Shown here one piece after another: positions 1-6,182 of a stretch of 22,935 bases of DNA. This DNA comes from an uncultured Candidatus Saccharibacteria bacterium (GTDB taxonomy: Bacteria > Patescibacteriota > Saccharimonadia > Saccharimonadales > Saccharimonadaceae). The position numbers and the translations under genes were made by a program. How positions within the stretch are numbered: the first letter of the stretch is position 1; the number at the start of each line of letters is the position of its first letter. Below the pieces are notes generated by a model that saw only the letters and a list, made by a program, of their open reading frames with translations, made no database searches and was not told the DNA's origin. The stretch lies in NCBI GenBank assembly GCA_938039975.1, contig CALHTM010000011.1, forward strand, positions 1 through 22,935, read 5' to 3'.

Positions 1-1754
1 CTACGCGGGTTGAACGGGTATTCGTGACGAATGTACTCAATCTTCCACACCACGCCCTTTTCTTTCAGGTCTTTGGCGATGAATTTATTATTTTCCCATA
101 CCTCCAGGCCTTTGTAATTGCTATCGGTGTAGTAACCGTTATCGTCGATCACATGGAAGGGCGCGATGCCATTAGCTTTACCAAGCTCAAAGTCATCCTC
201 ACCGTAAGCCGGCGCAATGTGCACAATGCCAGTACCCGACTCGTGCGAGACAAAATCCGCTGCATAAATGGTATGGATTTTGTCATTCTCTGGCCAGGTC
301 GAGCCGGTATCGAGCGGCTGGTATTTTTTACCCACTAGCTCGCTACCCGGAAACTTCCGCAGTACATCGTACTCAAGCGGCTGGTGCTTGTCGTCTTGCA
401 AAGTGCGTTCCAGCGCCTCTTCGGCGATGATTAATTTCTCACCATCGACCAGCACCTCGCAGTATGTCATATCTGGATTAACCGCCAGCATCAGGTTGGC
501 CGGCAGTGTCCATGGGGTAGTCGTCCAGGCCAGCATACTTACATCCTCATCACCTTCGATATCATCATCAACCACTTCACCGCTAATTAGCTTCTTGACT
601 CGCTTTTCGATTTCGTCGCACGCCAATTCTGCCAGCTCTCGACTTTCGGCATGAGGGTCCTCAATCTTCCACCAAACAACGTTATCACCCTTTAGCCAAT
701 CCGGTGTCTGGTTACGATTAGCGATATTGACAACTAGGTCGTAGTCGCACAGCATATCCTTCGTCAATTGTGTCCGTTGGCTAGCTCCGACTTCGATACC
801 TTTCTCTCGCATTAAGTCAATAACCGCCAGCGGATCAAGATTCTTAGCAACGAGATGAGCATCAAAATCCGCAACTGTCGGTATCTTAGTAGTAGGATAC
901 TTCTCTGCGTTAACACCGGCAGAATCAGCATTCTGCGTCTTGGTGAAGTGATTGTAAAAAGCCTGCGCCATCTGCGAACGGACAACATTTGCATTGCACA
1001 CAAACAAAATCTTTGAACTTTTATCTAACGTTATCTTGCGCCTCGTGTTACCACTAAGTAGCTTAAACTTCACATACACACTCGGGTCGGTCACCGTCTG
1101 GTAGGCGTCGTTATCCATGGTCACTTCGGCCTTGCTCACTGGGGTGGCAAACTTGGTGTCGTACATTAGCACCTTTTCGCCTTCGTAGATCTTGCCCGCC
1201 TCGTACAGCTGTTTAAAGGCCCACCAGACGCTCTCCATAAAGTCCTTGTCCATGGTGCGGTAGGCACCTTTGAAATCCACCCAGCGACCAATGCGGTCGA
1301 TCACGCCCTGCCACGTCTCGCTATTCGCCACCATACTTTCGCGTGCTTTGTTGATGTATTTTTCTAAGCTGATGGTTGGCAAAGGATTGCCGTCCTTATC
1401 CAGAGGCGCTGACTGGTCGCTATTCGTCACAATCTGCCGCCGATCCACAATATTCATCTGCTTTTCGACGAAGTTCTCTGCCGGCAACCCATGGCAGTCC
1501 CAGCCCCAGCGGCGCTCCACACGCTTGCCTTTCATCGTCCAGTAGCGCGGCACCGCATCCTTAACGATTGAGCTCAGTAACGTACCATGATGCGGCACGC
1601 CAGTAATAAACGGCGGCCCGTCATAAAAGACGTAGGCATTATCTGCCGGCCGCTGCGCCACTGACTTTTCAAACGTCTGATCGTCCTTCCAGCGCTGCAC
1701 CCAATCTTTTTCGTATTCTGCCGCGCGGCGGCGTGTTCCGTGTTTGAATTTCAT
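1..1754 (-). CDS. ileS: Isoleucyl-tRNA synthetase, N-terminal 584 residues, with inserted LMW-PTP-like domain
   Basis: Charges tRNA-Ile with isoleucine in the cytoplasm. The gene reads from 1754 leftward and leaves the window, so the KMSKS region and C-terminus are not visible. Seen: class I HIGH motif as HHGT at residues 55-58, WDCHGLP at about 85-91, DPSVYVKF near 223, the editing-domain signature WTTTPWTLP at 410-418, and a GTGIVHIAP stretch near 505 that belongs to the IleRS/ValRS/LeuRS editing domain. The order and spelling are IleRS-like. Between the first strand of the editing domain and WTTTPWTLP there are about 165 residues where a short loop is normal. Residues 246-388 of these are a phosphatase-like domain, listed separately. 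Start: ATG with AGGAGGAG upstream, overlapping the DUF4145 stop as ATGA, so translation is probably coupled. The frame is open throughout. Confidence 0.96.
   Translation of the reverse strand, partial: MKFKHGTRRRAAEYEKDWVQRWKDDQTFEKSVAQRPADNAYVFYDGPPFITGVPHHGTLLSSIVKDAVPRYWTMKGKRVERRWGWDCHGLPAENFVEKQMNIVDRRQIVTNSDQSAPLDKDGNPLPTISLEKYINKARESMVANSETWQGVIDRIGRWVDFKGAYRTMDKDFMESVWWAFKQLYEAGKIYEGEKVLMYDTKFATPVSKAEVTMDNDAYQTVTDPSVYVKFKLLSGNTRRKITLDKSSKILFVCNANVVRSQMAQAFYNHFTKTQNADSAGVNAEKYPTTKIPTVADFDAHLVAKNLDPLAVIDLMREKGIEVGASQRTQLTKDMLCDYDLVVNIANRNQTPDWLKGDNVVWWKIEDPHAESRELAELACDEIEKRVKKLISGEVVDDDIEGDEDVSMLAWTTTPWTLPANLMLAVNPDMTYCEVLVDGEKLIIAEEALERTLQDDKHQPLEYDVLRKFPGSELVGKKYQPLDTGSTWPENDKIHTIYAADFVSHESGTGIVHIAPAYGEDDFELGKANGIAPFHVIDDNGYYTDSNYKGLEVWENNKFIAKDLKEKGVVWKIEYIRHEYPFNPR
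591..1019 (-). other. LMW protein-tyrosine phosphatase/arsenate-reductase-like domain inside IleRS
   Basis: Domain within ileS, residues about 246-388, in the same uninterrupted frame. It begins with a hydrophobic strand ending in the P-loop CNANVVRS, which fits the LMW-PTP CX5R(S/T) signature, with Cys253 and Arg259. QMAQAF follows, as in the SPMAEA-type helix of the family. Then come a SAG motif, a DPLAVIDLM helix, the LTKDML segment, and a late IEDP motif with Asp366 where the family's general acid sits. The order and about 140-residue size match a whole domain. The second P-loop cysteine seen in many members is Val here, and the usual Gly after the catalytic Cys is replaced (CNAN). Catalytic residues appear intact, so it could be active; substrate unknown. 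Confidence 0.87.
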
Positions 1755-2425
1755 GACTTCTCCTCCTTTTTCTTATTATCTCGTAATTCGATTTGCGCTT
1801 TAATTCCCTCTGGCAAACCTTCAAATAATTCATTTATCTGATCCTTTTGAGTGATGAGCCTATCAGTGATGTAGTTCATCAGCTCATACATTTTAATCAC
1901 CAGGCCAGGATCTTCATCAAGTTTGATCTCTCCAGGGTGAGCTCCATTATTACCAAACACCCTAAGAAGGTCCAAGGCTTTTTGAGTTTCAGGCTCAACA
2001 CCCAATTTAACTATTTTTCCTATATCATCATTTATATTATTGCCATCACCGCCCACAACACCAAGAAGCATCTGCAGTCCCAGCCTGAGCAGCGCTGCAG
2101 CCGCACGCGGAGAGGTAGACAAAACTTGGGCCGATTCCATGTATAGCTTTTTCACATCCTCTGGCATATCTTCGTTCGGATTCTCCACGGCAACCTGCGC
2201 CGGATATACCAAAATTTCCTCAATCCAAATGGACCATCCTCTACAATATCCACATAGTGATGCTGCGAAATGATCAGGTAGTGTCCGATCCTGGATAATA
2301 TGTCCCACATGTGGCATTCTTACAGTACGGAGATAGCACCAGTATTGGCTTGAATATACTCTACAGTGCGCACAATTAAAGCTCTCGCTTTCATATGTTG
2401 GTGGATAATATTTTATTTTTGTCAT
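1751..2425 (-). CDS. DUF4145 protein with N-terminal zinc ribbon
   Basis: Function unknown. The 224-residue protein opens with two CXXC pairs (Cys18/21 and Cys58/61) that probably bind zinc. The C-terminal half matches DUF4145: an RAAAALLRLG helix at about 100, then DLLRVFGNNGAHPGE, the hydrophilic GN-x-x-H element typical of the family. DUF4145 is often found in defence and nuclease contexts, but nothing here shows such a role. Start: the ATG at 2425 has GAGGAG five bases upstream. An in-frame extension to 2497 is rejected because it would run through the T-box structure. The stop overlaps the ileS start (ATGA), so both belong to one operon under the T-box. Confidence 0.8.
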   Translation of the reverse strand: MTKIKYYPPTYESESFNCAHCRVYSSQYWCYLRTVRMPHVGHIIQDRTLPDHFAASLCGYCRGWSIWIEEILVYPAQVAVENPNEDMPEDVKKLYMESAQVLSTSPRAAAALLRLGLQMLLGVVGGDGNNINDDIGKIVKLGVEPETQKALDLLRVFGNNGAHPGEIKLDEDPGLVIKMYELMNYITDRLITQKDQINELFEGLPEGIKAQIELRDNKKKEEKS

Positions 2426-2428
2426 ATT

Positions 2429-2640
2429 TCTCCTCAAACAAAAATCACCCCTCTTGATCTCGAGAATCCGCGAAAGGTTGTCGACGGACGGTACCATCTC
2501 GATTCCAAAAGAAGTGACTCTAGACTACTTTACGTTCCGCTCGTTTATCACGAGAAACACGGCAGCGCGTCAACTCTCTCAGCACTTGATTATCGCTTTG
2601 TCGCAGCATTCGCGGCAGGGTCTAATCTTGGTCGATTTTC
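2429..2640 (-). promoter_or_regulatory. T-box riboswitch leader upstream of the DUF4145-ileS operon
   Basis: T-box RNAs sense uncharged tRNA and control aminoacyl-tRNA synthetase genes. On the minus strand the antiterminator/antisequestrator can be drawn base by base: arm CGAGA (2501-2497), the bulge TGGTACC (2496-2490) that binds the tRNA acceptor end, arm GTCCG (2489-2485), a loop, then CGGAT (2470-2466) directly followed by TCTCG (2465-2461). All ten pairs form, one of them G-U. Upstream, an AAGTG/CACTT stem encloses GAGAGAG, with a CTCGT/ACGAG hairpin at its tip, and a GATTA/TAATC hairpin lies further 5'. The 3' arm could alternatively pair with the GGAGAA of the DUF4145 ribosome site, so translational control is likely. 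A weak GAGATCA/TGATTTT hairpin before a T-run leaves attenuation possible. The specifier codon could not be assigned safely. Confidence 0.8.
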
Positions 2641-2782
2641 ACCACTTGTGCACAATGAGAAATACGAAACCAATTTCTTCCCGCAGGCTTCGCGGTTGAT
2701 AGCCGCTCATTTCGCCGCACCGCCACAACAGCCAGCACACGCGAAAACGCCCTACTCACATTCTACTACATAAAATTAAAAT
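2641..2782. other. Intergenic stretch between T-box leader and upstream hairpin
   Basis: No gene is supported here; the plus-strand reading frame crossing it looks random. It must hold the promoter of the T-box operon on the minus strand. TAGAAT-like and TTTAAT-like boxes occur near 2760-2782, but no -35/-10 pair with good spacing was convincing. Confidence 0.4.
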
Positions 2783-2818
2783 ACGCTATATCTAGCGTAA
2801 GCACACTAGATATAGCGT
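2783..2818 (-). terminator. 13-bp perfect hairpin downstream of the LiaF-like gene
   Basis: A 13-base inverted repeat (arms 2783-2795 and 2806-2818, core CTATATCTAG) surrounds a 10-base loop. On the minus strand it follows the stop of the LiaF-like gene by 25 bases and is followed by a T-rich TATTTTAATTTTATG run, so a terminator is likely. The stem is AT-rich, so an operator palindrome is the alternative. Confidence 0.5.
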
Positions 2819-2842
2819 TATCTCGATCCAACCCAAACTAGA

Positions 2843-3526
2843 TCATTTTACTTCCAAACCACCCAAAACGCACTCGCCGCGCAGATAGATTGTCTTTTTG
2901 GCGGAAGATTTGGATACGGTTTTATCCTCGCTGCCGCCCAAAATGCCGTGAACTTCGTTTTTAACGATCACGTCGTCAGGCATATTGATGCTAACGCCGC
3001 CGCAAAATGTAAAGACGTCAATGACCGCGCCGTCCTTAATTTTCGCCTGGCGCAAATCCAAATCTACGCCGCCGAATATCGCCGTTGCTGAACCGCCAGC
3101 ATAATCGCCCTTCACGCGCGACTCTTCGCCGTAAAAAATTGCAATTTTTTCATTACCGCTAACATCAGCAGCCAATTTTTTAGACCGCTTGTGGCCGCCT
3201 GAGCCGACACTTACCATTAAGCCGATGGCAATCAACATCACTGGCCAAAATAGTTTCCAAACGCTAATATTAATTACACCGTAAGTGCCCAAGCCAATGG
3301 ACACGCCAATAGTCATTAGCAGTAATCCCCACACTCGCAGCGAGGCCCTGCGAGAACTGAATATCGTCATCAGACCAGCCAAAATCAGACCAGCCGCCCA
3401 AACCGTTCCCCAAAACACGTTCCAACTATCAAACTTAATAATCTCGAGGTTCTTTAGTAGCAGAACCCCGCCGAACGCTGCAATGGTAACGCCAAAGAAC
3501 GCTCTAACAAGAAAATTTTTCTTCAT
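2843..3526 (-). CDS. LiaF-like membrane protein (four TM segments plus LiaF C-terminal-type beta domain)
   Basis: Probable integral membrane protein of 227 residues. The N-terminal half has four hydrophobic segments in the LiaI/LiaF transmembrane style, with the characteristic repeated short GLILAGLM- and GLMVSVG-like stretches. The C-terminal half is a beta-rich soluble domain with IFGGVDLDL, FCGGVSINMP and VLGGLEV repeats, as in the cell-wall-active antibiotic response domain of LiaF. In Firmicutes LiaF restrains an envelope-stress two-component system; no such kinase is visible here, so the role is inferred. Start: ATG at 3526. A TTG seven codons upstream is possible, and neither has a strong ribosome site. 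It follows the DUF916-type gene by 36 bases and probably shares its transcript. Confidence 0.75.
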   Translation of the reverse strand: MKKNFLVRAFFGVTIAAFGGVLLLKNLEIIKFDSWNVFWGTVWAAGLILAGLMTIFSSRRASLRVWGLLLMTIGVSIGLGTYGVINISVWKLFWPVMLIAIGLMVSVGSGGHKRSKKLAADVSGNEKIAIFYGEESRVKGDYAGGSATAIFGGVDLDLRQAKIKDGAVIDVFTFCGGVSINMPDDVIVKNEVHGILGGSEDKTVSKSSAKKTIYLRGECVLGGLEVK

Positions 3527-3562
3527 ACCATCATTATGGCATATCAATCACAGCTAGTAAAA

Positions 3563-4555
3563 TCATCGCTTCCGGCGCTTTTTCACGAGGACAATCACCT
3601 GCCAAACCGCCGCAATAACTATGGCAATCGCTCCAATGATAATCGCCCAAGCACCAGGTGCCGGCCAGAAAAATAACTCTATTGGCTCAGCCTTTTTCGT
3701 CGTTAAATCAGCCGAATTTTTACTAACACCCCATTCGCCAGCCTTTTTATTGTAAGCAATTGAAAGCTCAGCGCGGTACTTACCGCCCCAGAACGGCTGC
3801 AAATTACTCTCGTAGCGGAACTGGCGGATCTGCTCGGCAATTGCCGCATACTCGCCGCCGTTTCGATAAACAACGTTGCCCAACATATCTCTGACCACCA
3901 ACTTGACATCAACATCCGCTGAAACGTTGCCGGAATTTTTGATAGCAATGTTATACAGCTGCTTGCCGTTATTATCGACAGCGAATTTGTCAATTGTCAC
4001 ATCACGGTGAATATTACCAGGGATAGTAATCGCCATACGCACTGCTTGGCGCGTTTGCAGCTGGATACCGCCTTTCTTAGCAGCGGCTGGATCGGCTTTG
4101 CGCTGGATCACCAAACAGGCATTATGCTCGCCAACATCAGCCTTATTAGGCACGGTAACTGCGAAATCAACGTTCGTCGATGCGCCAGGCGCCAATGCCA
4201 CATCGCTTTTTACTAGTTTTACCCAATTGCCAGCATCTTTCTTTTCCTCGACTTGCTGATTACACGTCATATCGCCAGTTGCTGTGACTGTGCCGTCGAC
4301 GGCATACACTTCGATATCCGCTTGCTCGGCCAGCCCGTTAGTAATCGTCAATTGATCAGATTTACTAGCGCCGCGATTCAATTGATAAATAAAAATCGAC
4401 TGCGTCCGCGGGTTGTTCGGGTCAGGATTCGCTGGACGGCTGCCAATTCCTGCTGCCAAAACCGACGACGGCCATAAAACACCTGCCGCAACCGCCATTA
4501 CCGCTAGCCTGCGCCAGCATGAAGCTATACCCCGTATTCTCCTCATTAAAATCAT
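3563..4555 (-). CDS. DUF916/WxL-binding-like membrane-anchored surface protein
   Basis: A 330-residue exported protein. Residues 1-35 form a basic-hydrophobic signal ending SSVLAAG. Residues about 36-180 resemble the DUF916 (WxL peptidoglycan-binding) Ig-like domain: a polar N-terminus, a FIYQLNRG strand, APGAST and a VGEHNACLVIQR strand. A second beta domain follows, with NIAIKNSGNVSADVDVKL. A single TM helix near residues 298-320 ends in KKRRKR, a stop-transfer signal. This is the layout of the WxLIP proteins that hold WxL proteins on Gram-positive walls, and two WxL-like proteins are encoded just upstream. The start is ATG without Shine-Dalgarno, 7 bases after a TGCTATAAT box, so the transcript is probably leaderless. 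An ATG three codons later is an alternative. Confidence 0.72.
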   Translation of the reverse strand: MILMRRIRGIASCWRRLAVMAVAAGVLWPSSVLAAGIGSRPANPDPNNPRTQSIFIYQLNRGASKSDQLTITNGLAEQADIEVYAVDGTVTATGDMTCNQQVEEKKDAGNWVKLVKSDVALAPGASTNVDFAVTVPNKADVGEHNACLVIQRKADPAAAKKGGIQLQTRQAVRMAITIPGNIHRDVTIDKFAVDNNGKQLYNIAIKNSGNVSADVDVKLVVRDMLGNVVYRNGGEYAAIAEQIRQFRYESNLQPFWGGKYRAELSIAYNKKAGEWGVSKNSADLTTKKAEPIELFFWPAPGAWAIIIGAIAIVIAAVWQVIVLVKKRRKR

Positions 4556-4562
4556 ATGATTT

Positions 4563-4571
4563 ATTATAGCA
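4563..4571 (-). promoter_or_regulatory. Extended -10 promoter of the DUF916-type gene
   Basis: The minus strand reads TGCTATAAT, a perfect extended -10, ending 7 bases before the ATG at 4555. Transcription would begin at or next to the start codon. No clear -35 was found, as is common with extended -10 boxes. Confidence 0.65.
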
Positions 4572-4635
4572 AGCCAAGACGCTCATAGCTATACCAACAC
4601 CCGTTGATACTTCCAAAAACTAAATAATCCGCGTA

Positions 4636-4675
4636 AATGAAAATCAGACGCCCGAAAGAGCGCCCAATTTTCATT
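4636..4675 (-). terminator. 18-bp hairpin after the WxL-like gene
   Basis: Arms AATGAAAAT/ATTTTCATT (9 perfect pairs) continue through TGG/CTG and GCGCTC/GGGCGT with G-U pairs to a 4-base loop. It sits 19 bases after the stop of the WxL-like gene and ahead of the next promoter. The A-rich and U-rich arms fit an intrinsic terminator, although the U-run lies inside the stem. Confidence 0.6.
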
Positions 4676-4694
4676 GATATAACTGCGCCAGGTC

Positions 4695-5324
4695 TTAGAT
4701 AGCGGCCACAGTTTGAGTCATCGGCAAAGTATAGGTACCTGCTGCTTGGCCAGCTGGAATAGCCTGGCTCAAACCGACACCCGTCACATAACCGCGCCAA
4801 ACATCGTCGGAACCAGCCGCCGCGCTAATCAGCGTTACTGGAGAAGTGCCGGAAAATGCTGCTTGCGAACCTAGCGTGATGCCTGTGGAAGCACCGATCA
4901 TTGATGTCAGCGTTCCAGCAGCTGGATTAACCGTCAACTGTCCAGTCGTAGCATTACCGTTGTATTGATATGTATTGCTACCGCTCGTCCACTTTCCCGT
5001 ACCAGGAGTTGTAGCGTTCAATGTTAGCGTCCAGCCATTATTAGCGCCGCCAGGGTTATCGACAGCGATGCGCTTATCATTAGCGCCAAATGTACCAGTC
5101 GTCGTCTGGGCAGAAGTCGACGCCGTAGTCGCATTCATGGCAAATGTTGGGTTTGTCACTACACTATCGCCAGTATCGCGAATGTCGGTGCTGAGCACGC
5201 CAGCATTAATCGTCTGGCTCAATTCTGACGTCGCTGTAGTCGCCGCGTAAACCGCTGTACCCGCCAAACCGACTACGCCAGCTACACCGACCGCCAAAGC
5301 TACGTTTGCTATTAGTTTTTTCAT
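4695..5324 (-). CDS. Small secreted WxL-like surface protein
   Basis: A 209-residue exported protein. Residues 1-27 are a typical signal peptide (MKKL, hydrophobic core, AVYA cleavage site). The mature part is a Thr/Ala/Gly-rich beta domain without cysteines. It contains GWTLTLNAT, a WxL-type motif, at about residues 99-107, and ends with the strand AGTYTLPMTQTV. The same closing strand (PGTYTLPVTVTV) ends the large RCC1 protein encoded upstream, so the two share this domain. In Firmicutes WxL domains bind the wall non-covalently with DUF916 partners, and such a partner is encoded next. The second WxL motif of the classic family is missing, so 'WxL-like' is as far as the call goes; a TasA/camelysin-like filament protein is an alternative. 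Start: ATG with AAAGGA upstream. Confidence 0.7.
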   Translation of the reverse strand: MKKLIANVALAVGVAGVVGLAGTAVYAATTATSELSQTINAGVLSTDIRDTGDSVVTNPTFAMNATTASTSAQTTTGTFGANDKRIAVDNPGGANNGWTLTLNATTPGTGKWTSGSNTYQYNGNATTGQLTVNPAAGTLTSMIGASTGITLGSQAAFSGTSPVTLISAAAGSDDVWRGYVTGVGLSQAIPAGQAAGTYTLPMTQTVAAI

Positions 5325-5420
5325 ATCGTATCCTTTCTTTTACATTATTTTCGTTACTTCGTTGTCCATTACAGTGCTACTATCTACCCTCCTTCGCACC
5401 TCCGAACATCCGCTAATTTC

Positions 5421-6182
5421 CTATGGTTCATGACTGCCTCCTCGTCTGTTACGTATCAGCAGTATGAACGCAATAATAATCATTCCCAGCGCCGCCATCA
5501 CCATAAGCCACATGTTTGCGCCAGTATTAGCCAAATCTTTACCAGGTTTTACATCTGTATTGGCTGCCGAAACAACTGGAACTGCTGGTGCTGGTGGAAT
5601 TACTGGCGGCGTCGACGGCAAGATTCTCGGTGGAATAGTAATTGTAAAAGGTACCGCGTGATTAATTTGCAAAGCTGATCCATAGGCCTGCGTTGAGGAA
5701 GTGATATCGCCAAAATAAGTCTTACCATGCTCAAGCACCAGTGTCGAATCACCAGGGTGCGTATTCGGCCAATTCGACAAATCAAGCACCCAAGCATTGC
5801 CATTAACTGTCAATTCTGGATCAACACCCAAAACAAACGTCCGGCCAGCCAGCTCAACTGCCAACCGATGAACTCCAGTTATCGGATTAATAACCGTGTG
5901 TACCGCATCATATACGCCGTAAATCACCGGATAACCATTATCCTTTATTACCGAATGATCGTATTTCGGCGCAAAGACGTCGCACTCCGCATCATTCACT
6001 TGACCCACTGCCTTGCTGTAAGTTGTATGCGAGCAATCCAATTCGCGAATCACCTGTGAAAACGTCGAGCCCGCCGAGGTCATTGCCTGGGTAACCTCAC
6101 TGTTAAAAATTACCCCAACTATTGTTGTTATAAATACAGCATTTGCTGCAACAATCCTCGTCTTATTATTCATCCCTATCAT
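5421..6182 (-). CDS. Secreted protein with LAxTG-type sortase signal
   Basis: A 253-residue surface protein. The N-terminus (MNNKTR, then a hydrophobic run ending TQA) is a signal peptide. The middle, about residues 35-180, is an unrecognised beta-rich region with a few cysteines. A Pro-rich linker (PPRILPSTPPVIPPAPAVP) leads to LANTG at 217-221, a membrane segment and RNRRGG, the three-part sortase sorting signal with Ala at the second position, as in the LAxTG class. No sortase is in the window. Start: ATG at 6182 overlaps the preceding stop as ATGA; the ATG three codons later also fits. A longer frame up to 6392 overlaps the upstream gene's coding end and lacks a signal-peptide start, so it is rejected. 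Confidence 0.75.
   Translation of the reverse strand: MIGMNNKTRIVAANAVFITTIVGVIFNSEVTQAMTSAGSTFSQVIRELDCSHTTYSKAVGQVNDAECDVFAPKYDHSVIKDNGYPVIYGVYDAVHTVINPITGVHRLAVELAGRTFVLGVDPELTVNGNAWVLDLSNWPNTHPGDSTLVLEHGKTYFGDITSSTQAYGSALQINHAVPFTITIPPRILPSTPPVIPPAPAVPVVSAANTDVKPGKDLANTGANMWLMVMAALGMIIIAFILLIRNRRGGSHEP

Noticed and set aside
24..654. Plus-strand open frames across the ileS region
   Set aside because: They lie antisense to clearly conserved IleRS sequence and show no recognisable protein features.
812..1003. Arg/Leu-rich minus-strand frame inside the phosphatase insertion
   Set aside because: It is out of frame with ileS, low in complexity and lacks a ribosome site; the ileS frame explains this DNA.
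596..1019. Phosphatase domain as an assembly chimera or frameshifted separate gene
   Set aside because: The IleRS frame is continuous on both sides, no stop or new start occurs, and the insertion falls precisely in a loop position.
2426..2497. N-terminal extension of the DUF4145 protein
   Set aside because: It would be translated from the T-box bulge and terminal arms; the ATG at 2425 has a proper ribosome site.
2366..2773. Plus-strand 135-residue frame between ileS operon and LiaF gene
   Set aside because: It crosses the T-box structure and antisense DUF4145 start, with no known motifs.
5325..5420. Tiny 9-codon gene between the LAxTG and WxL-like genes
   Set aside because: The AAGGAGG is too far from its ATG, and so short a frame is expected by chance.
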